Assembly (NCBI GenBank): GCA_947073495.1
Contig: CAMTMX010000014.1
Location: 1 to 45,564 of the forward strand
Direction of reading: 5' to 3'
Length of the DNA: 45,564 nt
Origin: an uncultured Porphyromonadaceae bacterium
GTDB taxonomy: Bacteria; Bacteroidota; Bacteroidia; Bacteroidales; Muribaculaceae
The position numbers and the translations under genes are program-made. The notes beneath the pieces were generated by a model, which was not told the DNA's origin, ran no database searches, and saw only the letters and a program-made list of their open reading frames with translations. Positions 9,060 to 15,847 of this stretch are shown here, piece by piece (the stretch's first letter is position 1; every line of letters starts with the position of its first letter).

Positions 9060-9668
9060 CAAATTTATATTCAGTTGAATCGGTGGGATAAGTGTCCAGG
9101 GCGAAAGGGGCTGCCAGTTGACAGTTATCAGGCTACGGTCTCCATACCTGTCTGCGTATGGATATAAATACTGTGTATAATACCTGTTGCCCCGACGATA
9201 TTTCACAATATATGTGTCATAATCAATCTGCCATACAGCTACATCACGACATCCTCTTGTGGCATATCTCACCATGTGGCTAAGACGAGGAGGAGGAGGA
9301 GGGGGAGCCGGGGCATAATGGTGTGGACGTGGGTGCGGATGATGATGATGGACATGAGCCGGTGCGTGACGTCTCACACCATGTCCCGGAGCAGGCATCG
9401 AATGCCCTTTGCCTGGACGGAAATCATTATGTTGTTTTCCGTGACGATAATCTTTTCCCCTTTTTTCATTGTCTTTTTTGCCGTGGCGATTATTGCTTCC
9501 TCTATTGTGGCTCTTTCCTTTTTCGCGGTTTTCATTTCTCCCTCCGCGACGGTTATCGCGTTGCTCCTTCCGATCTCTGCCATGGTCTCCATGATTGTCG
9601 GCAAAGGTTTCCACACTGCCTATCATAAGAAACAGGGAGAGAAACATACAGGTTATTATCTTCTTCAT
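9057..9668 (-). CDS. Exported His/Pro/Arg-rich protein of unknown function
   Basis: I do not recognise a family for this 203-aa protein. It has an N-terminal signal peptide (cleavage likely after about residue 23, SVETFA-DN). Then comes a highly charged, low-complexity segment of about 85 residues rich in Arg, Lys, Asn, Gly and His, and a histidine cluster (HVHHHHPHPRPHH) followed by a proline run (APAPPPPPPRL). A compact C-terminal part of about 70 residues is rich in Tyr (AVWQIDYDTYIVKYRRGNRYY). The histidine cluster could bind metal ions; that is inference. Several overlapping frames on the + strand are shadows of this compositionally odd gene. It stands alone between ruvB and the sirtuin gene. 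Confidence 0.7.
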   Translation of the reverse strand: MKKIITCMFLSLFLMIGSVETFADNHGDHGRDRKEQRDNRRGGRNENREKGKSHNRGSNNRHGKKDNEKRGKDYRHGKQHNDFRPGKGHSMPAPGHGVRRHAPAHVHHHHPHPRPHHYAPAPPPPPPRLSHMVRYATRGCRDVAVWQIDYDTYIVKYRRGNRYYTQYLYPYADRYGDRSLITVNWQPLSPWTLIPPIQLNINL

Positions 9669-10073
9669 AGCGTTGATATTTTAACATGGTCCTAATAACA
9701 CCTTATGCTGATAAGTTTTATATTTCGACCATTTGTTGTTATACAATCGTTTGATAGTTTATCATTAAGACAATATATTCTTTAAAAGTTTATTTCCCCC
9801 GGCTTTAAAAAGAGAAAAAGACTAACGAAAACGATTTTTTCACTTATCTCAAAACTATGAATCAACAAGAATAAATGCACCTGGATTTGCACAAAGTTCG
9901 TGATTGTGAGTAATTTTGCACAAATTGATTTGTTTGAGTGCAATTATTGTTGATATATGAATTAATTAAGTTAATTTCGCAAATCTCTCCGATTAAGATG
10001 ATGCATTAAGCCTACACTCCATCACTCTAATCAAAACATGAACTGAGTGTGTTATGACTTAAAAACCTATATT
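9669..10073. other. 405-base intergenic region with promoters
   Basis: Gene-free stretch between the divergent His-rich protein and sirtuin genes. The left half is A/T-rich without recognisable genes or RNAs. The right half carries two promoter-like sites for the sirtuin gene and a repeated TTTGCACAAA word (9886-9895 and 9914-9924). Confidence 0.6.
9886..9918 (+). promoter_or_regulatory. Promoter upstream of the sirtuin gene
   Basis: TTTG (9886-9889), a 21-base spacer and TAATTTTG (9911-9918) match the Bacteroidota consensus. The start would be near 9925, leaving a leader of about 150 bases. A second, weaker set (TTGTTG 9947-9952, 19 bases, TAATTTCG 9972-9979) lies between it and the gene. 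Confidence 0.65.
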
Positions 10074-10781
10074 ATGGCAAAACCTAAACTCGTAATTTCT
10101 TCCGGTGCAGGAATAAGCGCCGAGAGCGGCATATCGACTTTTCGCGATGCGGGAGGTCTTTGGGAAAACTATCCTGTGATGGAAGTGGCGTCTGCCGATG
10201 GTTTCAGGCGTAATCCTGAACTTGTGCACCAATTCTATAATGCAAGAAGAAAAGACCTCGTTTCAAAATTCCCAAACGACGCTCATAAAGCTCTCGTTGA
10301 TCTTGAAGAGAATTATGATGTCTATGTCATAACCCAAAATGTAGACGACCTCCACGAAAGAGCGGGGAGTTCAAAAGTGCTCCACCTACACGGCGAGCTG
10401 ATGAAGATTCGTTCTGTCAGCGATCCTGATTATATTGAGTCGCTTGACATACAACATCTCGAGACCACCCCTCAGACACGTGGAAAAAGAGGAGATCTCA
10501 TGCGTCCCCATATCGTCTTTTTTCAAGAACCTGTCCCAAATATAGAAAAAGCAATGGAGTGGGTCTACGATGCCGACATTTTCGTCGTGATCGGCACTTC
10601 TCTCGCTGTCTATCCCGCCGCCGGACTCATCCAGTGTGTCAGACCGGGCACGCCTATATATTATATAGACCCTAATCCGGCACCTTCAGCCATCGGGATG
10701 CCCGGCGTCACTGTCATAAAAGCGACTGCCACCGAAGGGATGAAGAAACTTAAAGAAATCCTCACTCCTGCGAAGCAATAA
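10074..10781 (+). CDS. cobB: NAD-dependent protein deacylase, class III sirtuin (CobB/SIRT5-like)
   Basis: Predicted to remove acyl groups from lysine using NAD+. The 235-aa protein has the sirtuin motifs GAGISAESGISTFRDAGGLW (11-30), TQNVDDLHERAG (87-98), catalytic His106 in HLHG, and GTSLAVYPAAG. Tyr55 and Arg58 in FYNARR match the Tyr/Arg pair that gives CobB and SIRT5 desuccinylase/demalonylase activity, so short acidic acyl chains are likely substrates. The four zinc-binding cysteines of typical sirtuins are absent: the segment between HLHGEL and RPHIVFF has no cysteine. The frame opens at GTG 10047, but ATG 10074 gives the standard N-terminus. It is followed by the vor/kor operon, with no evidence that they share a transcript. 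Confidence 0.92.
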   Translation: MAKPKLVISSGAGISAESGISTFRDAGGLWENYPVMEVASADGFRRNPELVHQFYNARRKDLVSKFPNDAHKALVDLEENYDVYVITQNVDDLHERAGSSKVLHLHGELMKIRSVSDPDYIESLDIQHLETTPQTRGKRGDLMRPHIVFFQEPVPNIEKAMEWVYDADIFVVIGTSLAVYPAAGLIQCVRPGTPIYYIDPNPAPSAIGMPGVTVIKATATEGMKKLKEILTPAKQ

Positions 10782-10812
10782 ATAAACTTTTTATTGATTT
10801 TTATACGTTATT

Positions 10813-10847
10813 TATGTTGGACAACATATTTTATGCTGTTCAACATA
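10813..10847. promoter_or_regulatory. Two tandem palindromic operators upstream of the vor/kor operon
   Basis: TATGTTG-GA-CAACATA (10813-10828) is a perfect palindrome. TATGCTG-TT-CAACATA (10832-10847) is the same motif with one mismatch. Their centres are 19 bases apart, close to two helical turns. They lie just upstream of the -7 element at 10880. This is the layout of a site for a dimeric regulator, possibly of the CRP/FNR type; which one is unknown. Confidence 0.65.
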
Positions 10848-10879
10848 CAAAATCACCCTCTTTTGCAAAAGTTTTTTAC

Positions 10880-10887
10880 TACTTTTG
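10880..10887 (+). promoter_or_regulatory. -7 element of the vor/kor operon promoter
   Basis: TACTTTTG fits TAnnTTTG and lies 66 bases before the ferredoxin-subunit ATG. A TTTTG at 10861-10865 is only 14 bases away, too close for a standard -33. The absence of a good -33 box next to tandem palindromes suggests an activator-dependent promoter (inference). Confidence 0.5.
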
Positions 10888-10952
10888 TGAAATCTAACTC
10901 AAGAAAAGTATCATTGCGATAACTTTTCCATAATTATTAACCGAAAACAGAC

Positions 10953-11180
10953 ATGGCAAAAGTTAAAGGCGCAATCACTGTCAACGTAGAACGCTGCAAA
11001 GGTTGCAATCTGTGTGTGGCTGCGTGTCCCACCGATACGCTTTCCTTACAGCCCAACGAAGTAAACGACCGTGGATACCATTACGCTTTTATGGCTAATC
11101 CCGACAACTGCACCGGGTGCTGTTCTTGTGCGTGGGTATGTCCTGACGCATGCATAGAAGTGTATAGAGTAAAAGTGTAG
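10953..11180 (+). CDS. korD: 2-oxoacid:ferredoxin oxidoreductase, delta (ferredoxin-like) subunit
   Basis: A 75-aa protein with two [4Fe-4S] motifs: CKGCNLCVAACP (about 15-26) and CTGCCSCAWVCP (about 52-63). It passes electrons between the catalytic alpha/beta subunits and external ferredoxin. First gene of a D-A-B-C operon. Its TAG stop runs straight into a CAATTAG repeat, and 148 bases separate it from the alpha gene, an unusually wide gap inside such an operon. The vorD or korD name depends on the true substrate, which sequence alone does not settle. Confidence 0.9.
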   Translation: MAKVKGAITVNVERCKGCNLCVAACPTDTLSLQPNEVNDRGYHYAFMANPDNCTGCCSCAWVCPDACIEVYRVKV

Positions 11181-11212
11181 ACAATTAGCAATTAGCAATT
11201 GGTGATTGGAGA
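11178..11212 (+). repeat. CAATTAG repeat after korD
   Basis: The korD stop TAG leads directly into ACAATTAGCAATTAGCAATT and GGTGATTGG. Related AATTA words occur at 15709-15742, 15848-15884 and 18058-18080. Confidence 0.6.
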
Positions 11213-11253
11213 AGTCTCTGAACTAAAACTCTACACCTGACTATTAAGATTAT

Positions 11254-11288
11254 TGATTCAGCTTTCGCGAGCGGAAGTTTAAGGTTAT
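11254..11288 (+). repeat. Copy 1 of a 35-nt hairpin repeat
   Basis: Begins TGATTCAGCTTTCGCGAGCG and ends AGTTTAAGGTTAT. It aligns along its whole length with the elements at 17455-17486 and 21826-21860 (both in the - orientation). It is the most diverged of the three and lies between korD and korA. Confidence 0.65.
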
Positions 11289-11328
11289 AAATCATTAAGC
11301 AAGCTTGCGAAACTAAAATTAGTGAATA

Positions 11329-12420
11329 ATGAAAGAAGAGGTAAGACTTATGAAGGGTAACGAGGCAGTCGCTCATGCAGCGATCCTGTACGGATGCGAC
11401 GGCTATTTCGGTTATCCCATCACTCCTCAATCGGAAGTGCTTGAAACCTTGGAAGCTCTTATGCCCTGGGAAACCACCGGTATGGTGGTGCTTCAGGCAG
11501 AATCTGAAGTGGCAGCCATCAACATGGTATATGGAGGTGCCGCTACCGGTAAAGCCGTCATGACATCATCTTCATCTCCGGGAATAAGCCTTAAACAGGA
11601 AGGTATTTCTTATATAGCGGGCTCTGAATTGCCTGCCCTTATCCTCAATGTGATGCGTGGCGGTCCGGGTCTCGGCACTATACAGCCTTCGCAGGCTGAT
11701 TATTTTCAGGCAACAAAAGGGGGGGGACATGGAGACTACCACCTTATAGTGCTTTCCCCGGCTTCCGTTCAGGAAATGGTGGATTTTGTTGCACTCGGCT
11801 TCGACCTCTCTTTCAAATACCGCACTCCTGCAATGATTCTTGCGGACGGTATTGTAGGGCAGATGATGGAAAAAGTTGTGCTCCCTCCGCAACGTCCCCG
11901 CCGAACCGATGAAGAAATCAGACAGCAATGCCCCTGGGCTATCACAGGTAAAAAAGGTGACAGGAAACGTAATGTGATCACATCCCTTGAGCTCGAATCC
12001 TCAAGAATGGAAGTGATCAACCAGCGTCTGCAGGCAACTTACCGGGAAATAGAGAAAAATGAAACCCGCTGGGAAGAAATAAATGTGGAAGGTGCCGATT
12101 ACCTTATGGTAGCATTCGGGTCTATTGCACGAATTTGCACCAAAGCAATGGAAATTGCAGAAGAAAAAGGTATAAAGGTGGGCATCGTTCGCCCAATCAC
12201 TCTCTGGCCTTTCCCTAAAGAGGCGGTTGAAAAAGCTGCCCAAGGCAAGAAAGGGATCCTGTGCGTGGAGCTTAACGCCGGTCAGATGATTGAAGACGTG
12301 CGTCTTGCTGTCCACGACCGTCTCCCTGTTGAACACTACGGCCGTCTCGGCGGTATAATTCCAAGTCCTCAGGAAATTGTCGACGCCCTGGAGGCTAAAC
12401 TGGTAGCCGAAAGCAAATAG
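11329..12420 (+). CDS. vorB: 2-oxoacid:ferredoxin oxidoreductase, alpha subunit (VorB/KorA type)
   Basis: Alpha subunit of a CoA-dependent 2-oxoacid:ferredoxin oxidoreductase, which oxidatively decarboxylates branched-chain 2-oxoacids or 2-oxoglutarate to the acyl-CoA in anaerobes. The 363-aa length fits the VorB/KorA form without the fused gamma domain. The N-terminal pyrimidine-binding domain has LMKGNEAVAHAAILYGCDGY and GYPITPQSEV. A second domain begins near residue 245 (ADYLMVAFGSIARICTKAME) and contains GKKGILCVELNAGQM. In Bacteroidales such proteins are commonly named 3-methyl-2-oxobutanoate dehydrogenase subunit VorB. The beta gene follows with no real gap. Confidence 0.9.
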   Translation: MKEEVRLMKGNEAVAHAAILYGCDGYFGYPITPQSEVLETLEALMPWETTGMVVLQAESEVAAINMVYGGAATGKAVMTSSSSPGISLKQEGISYIAGSELPALILNVMRGGPGLGTIQPSQADYFQATKGGGHGDYHLIVLSPASVQEMVDFVALGFDLSFKYRTPAMILADGIVGQMMEKVVLPPQRPRRTDEEIRQQCPWAITGKKGDRKRNVITSLELESSRMEVINQRLQATYREIEKNETRWEEINVEGADYLMVAFGSIARICTKAMEIAEEKGIKVGIVRPITLWPFPKEAVEKAAQGKKGILCVELNAGQMIEDVRLAVHDRLPVEHYGRLGGIIPSPQEIVDALEAKLVAESK

Positions 12421-12461
12421 TATTGTCCGACAATGACCAACTACTTATAAAGATAAAAGCA

Positions 12462-13223
12462 ATGGATATCCAGGATATAATAAAGGAAGAAAACAAGGTG
12501 TATTGCAAGCCTGAACTCATAGATGATGTTCACATGCATTATTGCCCCGGATGCAGCCATGGCGTCGTCCATAAACTGCTTGCCGAGGTGATCGCCGAAA
12601 TGGGTATTGCCGATAGGACTGTCGGCGTTTCTCCTGTGGGTTGCGCCGTGTTCGCTTATAATTATGTTGATGTTGACTGGGTGGAGGCGGCACACGGGCG
12701 CGCTCCCGCAGTGGCTACGGCTGTGAGCCGGTTATGGCAAGATAATGTGGTGTTCACCTATCAGGGCGACGGAGACATGGCGGCAATCGGCACGGCAGAA
12801 TCTATCCATGCCGCAAACCGTGGTGAAAATATCGTCATGATTTTTGTCAACAATGCCATTTATGGTATGACAGGAGGACAGATGGCTCCCACCACCCTCA
12901 TAGGACAGAAGACAGCCACCACCCCTTACGGCAGACGCGTAGACCTTAACGGACACCCTCTTGAAATAACCAACCTTATGGCTATACTCGACGGCACCTG
13001 CTACGTCACCCGCCAGGCTGTACATACCCCTGCCGCAGTCAGGAAAACAAAAGCATGCATAAAGAAGGCTTTTGAAAACGCTATTGCAAAAAAGGGCACT
13101 TCTGTGGTGGAGATAGTCTCCACTTGCAACTCCGGATGGAAAATGAGCCCCGTGGAATCTAACGAATGGATGGCTCAGCACATGTTTGAGAAATATCCTC
13201 TCGGCGACCTCAAAAACATCTAA
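12462..13223 (+). CDS. vorA: 2-oxoacid:ferredoxin oxidoreductase, beta (TPP-binding) subunit
   Basis: Thiamine-diphosphate-binding subunit. Visible are CPGCSHGVVHKLL near the N-terminus, GVSPVGCAVF, AHGRAPAVATAVSRL, and the TPP/Mg motif GDGDMAAIG followed by VNNAIYGMTGGQ. The frame opens at TTG 12423, three bases after the alpha stop, but ATG 12462 gives a 253-aa protein close to the family length and is preferred. It is 11 bases from the gamma gene. Distinguishing the VorA and KorB names needs a phylogeny. Confidence 0.9.
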   Translation: MDIQDIIKEENKVYCKPELIDDVHMHYCPGCSHGVVHKLLAEVIAEMGIADRTVGVSPVGCAVFAYNYVDVDWVEAAHGRAPAVATAVSRLWQDNVVFTYQGDGDMAAIGTAESIHAANRGENIVMIFVNNAIYGMTGGQMAPTTLIGQKTATTPYGRRVDLNGHPLEITNLMAILDGTCYVTRQAVHTPAAVRKTKACIKKAFENAIAKKGTSVVEIVSTCNSGWKMSPVESNEWMAQHMFEKYPLGDLKNI

Positions 13224-13234
13224 ATTTTAAAGAA

Positions 13235-13771
13235 ATGAAAGAAGAGATTATTATAGCGGGATTTGGCGGACAAGGTGTGCTTTCAATGGGTAAGATCCTT
13301 GCCTATTCCGGGCTTATGGACAACAAGGAAGTGACCTGGATGCCTTCCTACGGACCTGAACAAAGAGGAGGTACGGCAAACGTAACCGTGATTCTTTCCG
13401 ACGAACGCATTTCTTCTCCCGTGCTGGATACCTACGACATTGTCGTGGCTCTCAATCAGCAGAGTCTCGACAAGTTTTCTCCCCGTGTGAAAAAAGGGGG
13501 TATCCTTATCTTCGACACAAGCGGCATTCACAAGCTCCCAACCCGCGACGATATCAATATCTTCCCTATAAAGGCAATGGAAGCTACACTTGAGATCGGT
13601 CATCCAAAAGCCTACAATATGGTCGTAATGGGTGCGCTCCTTGAGGCTATGCCTTATAAGCTCCCGATGGAGAACGTTATCAAAGGCCTGAAGAAATCGC
13701 TTCCGGAACGCCACCACGCCCTTATCCCCCTCAATCAGCAGGCAATCGAAAAAGGGAGGACATTATTATAG
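13235..13771 (+). CDS. vorC: 2-oxoacid:ferredoxin oxidoreductase, gamma subunit
   Basis: A 178-aa gamma subunit (PFOR gamma domain), which helps bind the CoA substrate and completes the heterotetramer. Motifs seen: AGFGGQGVLSMGKILAYSG (8-26), MPSYGPEQRGGTANV (42-56) and DIVVALNQQSLDKF. Last gene of the D-A-B-C operon, closed by a rho-independent terminator 25 bases downstream. Confidence 0.9.
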   Translation: MKEEIIIAGFGGQGVLSMGKILAYSGLMDNKEVTWMPSYGPEQRGGTANVTVILSDERISSPVLDTYDIVVALNQQSLDKFSPRVKKGGILIFDTSGIHKLPTRDDINIFPIKAMEATLEIGHPKAYNMVVMGALLEAMPYKLPMENVIKGLKKSLPERHHALIPLNQQAIEKGRTLL

Positions 13772-13795
13772 AATATGAATCTTTCAAACTTTATC

Positions 13796-13832
13796 AAAAG
13801 CGGTGTCTCATGATATCGCTTTTTCTTTTTTA
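13796..13832 (+). terminator. Terminator of the vor/kor operon
   Basis: AAAAGCGGTGTC (13796-13807) pairs over 12 bp, including two G-U pairs, with GATATCGCTTTT (13812-13823) around a TCAT loop. CTTTTTTA follows. Confidence 0.85.
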
Positions 13833-13877
13833 GAGCTCGTTTCTTAACCATGATAAATATGAAAAGTTAAAATTGAT

Positions 13878-13904
13878 ATATGGAGTGAACCTCCATATTT
13901 TTTT
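13878..13904 (+). terminator. Small stem-loop with T-run
   Basis: ATATGGAG (13878-13885) pairs with CTCCATAT (13891-13898), loop TGAAC, followed by seven T. It is terminator-like and lies 45 bases after the vor terminator. It may be a back-up terminator or the end of a small RNA. Confidence 0.55.
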
Positions 13905-14041
13905 AATGGTTATTATATCAAACCTCCATTAAGAGAATAAGACGTGGTCTCTTCTTTTTTACATTGATTTGAGAAGAGAAATCTGTGGGTAAATTCATCC
14001 GGTGGAAGGAAAATTTTTTGTGCTTATAAAATCAAAACTAA

Positions 14042-14150
14042 GAATGCCATTTCAAGGGATGGCATCATTCTAAAAGGAAAACACCTTTTCGTAACCTTGA
14101 TGTTGCGGGAGCAAGCGGACGTGGCGTCTGCAGCTCCCGCTTTCATTTTT
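14042..14150 (+). ncRNA. Candidate small RNA ending in a strong terminator
   Basis: Three consecutive stem-loops: ATGCCAT/ATGGCAT near 14046-14067, AAAAGG/CCTTTT near 14075-14092, and a long terminal one. In the last, GCGGGAGC (14105-14112) pairs with GCTCCCGC (14133-14140) enclosing GCGGACG/CGTCTGC, followed by TTTCATTTTT. No gene on the + strand would use this terminator, so an untranslated transcript is inferred. No promoter with the TAnnTTTG box was found and no known RNA family is recognised. Confidence 0.35.
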
Positions 14151-14184
14151 CACAGGTGGCAGTCGTATGTCGCAGTCAATTTCT

Positions 14185-14201
14185 ATAACCTGAAAGGTTA
14201 T
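14185..14201. other. Short perfect hairpin
   Basis: ATAACCT (14185-14191) and AGGTTAT (14195-14201) with loop GAA. No T-run. The word AGGTTAT also occurs in the 35-nt repeat family. Confidence 0.4.
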
Positions 14202-14273
14202 CAGTTCATTCGTCATTAGCTCCAAATTATACTTAAACATAAACCCTAAACACTAACCCATCAACCTCCGAGG

Positions 14274-14589
14274 CTGTAGATAACTTGTAGAAAAGTGGTA
14301 GAAAAGCTGAAGGAAAGCCGTAAAAATGACGATGAAAAGTGATTTAAAACTTATTGCCGTTTCTATTGCAAATTAGAAATGTTCTCTGAGAGATAGCCTC
14401 TTACATGATATTATTACCCCACAACTATTTTTAAGCATAGTTGTCTGCAGCGATTTCTACAGCAAAAACCGGGGTTTTCTACAGTTTTCTACTCCTCATC
14501 ACGTAGAAATTTATTAACTTTGCAGTTATCTACAGCGTGTAAATAAAGTCAGCATAATTCTGATTTACAATAAAACCGCCTGTAGATAA
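14274..14589. other. Cluster of nine TTATCTACA-like boxes (candidate replication-initiator sites)
   Basis: Core GTAGA or its complement TCTAC occurs at 14276, 14287, 14298, 14456, 14478, 14488, 14503, 14529 and 14582. Three copies carry the full TTATCTACAG word (14276-14285 complement, 14526-14535, 14580-14589 complement). CTGTAGATAACT at 14274-14285 is exactly the inverse of 14524-14535. The first three cores are spaced 11 bases apart and one later pair 10 apart. The word differs by one base from the DnaA box TTATCCACA, and A/T-rich DNA follows. Confidence 0.45.
14515..14522 (+). promoter_or_regulatory. -7 element upstream of nadA
   Basis: TAACTTTG fits TAnnTTTG. It would give a start near 14529 and a leader of about 200 bases before the nadA ATG. 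The -33 region is not clear. Confidence 0.4.
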
Positions 14590-14732
14590 TATGACAATAA
14601 CGGCTTATAAAAATTCAATAACTCATATTTCCAAATTTTAGGCATAAAACTTATTTGCGGTTATTGACAGTCTTTATTGTTGTTGATTATTTTTTATAAT
14701 GATTTAAAATTTTTATTAAATAAAAAACAAAG

Positions 14733-15686
14733 ATGAACGCAACTCCCAACGCATCTTCCGCTGACAATATCAGAGAGGAGATCGCACGCCTTAAAAAAGA
14801 GAAAAACGCTCTTATCATGGCACACTATTATCAGCGCGACGAAATTCAGGAGATTGCCGATTTCATAGGTGATTCCCTTGCTTTGGCTCAACAGGCTGCC
14901 AAGACCGACGCGGATATGATTGTGATGTGTGGGGTGAATTTCATGGGTGAGACCGCCAAAATCTTATGTCCCGACAAGATTGTTCTCATTCCCGACACAG
15001 CCGCCGGATGTTCGCTTGCCGACAGCTGCGATCCTGTGGAATTTGAAAAATTCGTAAAGGAGCACCCTGACCACACTGTGATAAGCTACGTTAATACTTC
15101 TGCAGCAGTCAAGGCGCATACAGATATAGTTGTCACCTCCGGAAATGCCCGCAAGATAGTGGAGCAGCTTCCGGAAGATGAAAAGATCATATTCGGTCCT
15201 GACCATAATTTGGGTGAATATATAAATAGTGTGACGGGGCGCAACATGCTTCTGTGGAACGGGGCATGCCATGTCCACGACCGTTTCTCCCTCGAAAAGA
15301 TTGCAGAGATGAAGAGGCGACATCCTTTGGCAAAGGTGCTCGTACATCCGGAATGTCGCCGTCCCTTACAAATGATAGCCGATAAGGTGGGCTCGACAGC
15401 TGCCCTCCTTGATTTTGCTACTAAAGACGATGCTCCCGAATATATAGTGGTCACGGAAAGCGGCATTCTCTTTGAGATGCGCAACAAATGTCCGGAAAAG
15501 ACATTCCTTGCTGCACCTGCCGAAGATGCGGAGTGCCAGTGCAACGAATGCGATTTCATGAAGCTCAACACCCTAAAAAAGGTGTATGAGGCATTGCGCG
15601 ACGGCAAGCCCGAAGTGAATGTGGATCCGGAGATAGCAGAAAAGGCGCTTCGTCCCATCAAGCGTATGCTCGAGATGTCTAAATAG
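14733..15686 (+). CDS. nadA: Quinolinate synthase A
   Basis: [4Fe-4S] enzyme that condenses iminoaspartate with dihydroxyacetone phosphate to quinolinate in de novo NAD synthesis. The 317-aa protein has the N-terminal MAHYYQRDEIQ motif and the three cluster-cysteine regions: MCGVNFMGE, WNGACHVHDRF and CQCNECDFMKL. No nadB or nadC is adjacent, although these are often clustered with nadA in Bacteroidales. ATG 14733 follows a very A/T-rich leader. The TAG stop leads directly into TTTAGGGTTTAGGG repeats. Confidence 0.95.
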   Translation: MNATPNASSADNIREEIARLKKEKNALIMAHYYQRDEIQEIADFIGDSLALAQQAAKTDADMIVMCGVNFMGETAKILCPDKIVLIPDTAAGCSLADSCDPVEFEKFVKEHPDHTVISYVNTSAAVKAHTDIVVTSGNARKIVEQLPEDEKIIFGPDHNLGEYINSVTGRNMLLWNGACHVHDRFSLEKIAEMKRRHPLAKVLVHPECRRPLQMIADKVGSTAALLDFATKDDAPEYIVVTESGILFEMRNKCPEKTFLAAPAEDAECQCNECDFMKLNTLKKVYEALRDGKPEVNVDPEIAEKALRPIKRMLEMSK

Positions 15687-15742
15687 TTTAGGGTTTAGGG
15701 CTTTTTTCAATTATCAATTAGTAATTATCAATTAGTAATGGA
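15684..15742 (+). repeat. TTTAGGG and AATTAGTAATTATC repeats after nadA
   Basis: The nadA stop TAG is followed by TTTAGGGTTTAGGGCTTTTT, then by ATTATCAATTAGTAATTATC and another ATTAG copy up to 15738. Two repeat types are therefore joined directly. Confidence 0.6.
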
Positions 15743-15847
15743 GCTTAGGGCTGAGGGGTAAACTCAGATAGGTCTAATCATCATTATTTGTAAGTTACTA
15801 AAATAATACTTTAGCCTCAAACCCAATAATGACCTTCAAGTGTAACT

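Larger units (their letters stand above)
13772..14732. other. 960-base gene-free region: stem-loops, then a DnaA-box-like cluster
   Basis: No coding frame is credible here. Left part (13796-14201): the vor terminator and at least five further stem-loops, two or three with T-runs. Middle (14274-14589): nine copies of a TTATCTACA-like word. Right (14590-14732): very A/T-rich and includes the nadA leader. Confidence 0.75.

Noticed and set aside
9276-9695. Frames of 139 and 101 aa on the + strand opposite the His-rich protein gene
   Set aside because: They arise because the low-complexity gene on the - strand leaves other frames open. They have no start context or recognisable domain.
14238-14259. 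CCCTAAA words as telomere repeats or a chromosome end
   Set aside because: Copies are short, scattered and internal, and always next to genes. Nothing suggests a linear replicon.
14590-14732. Riboswitch in the nadA leader
   Set aside because: The leader is A/T-rich with only a weak AATAACGGC/GCGGTTATT pairing. No conserved riboswitch core was recognised.
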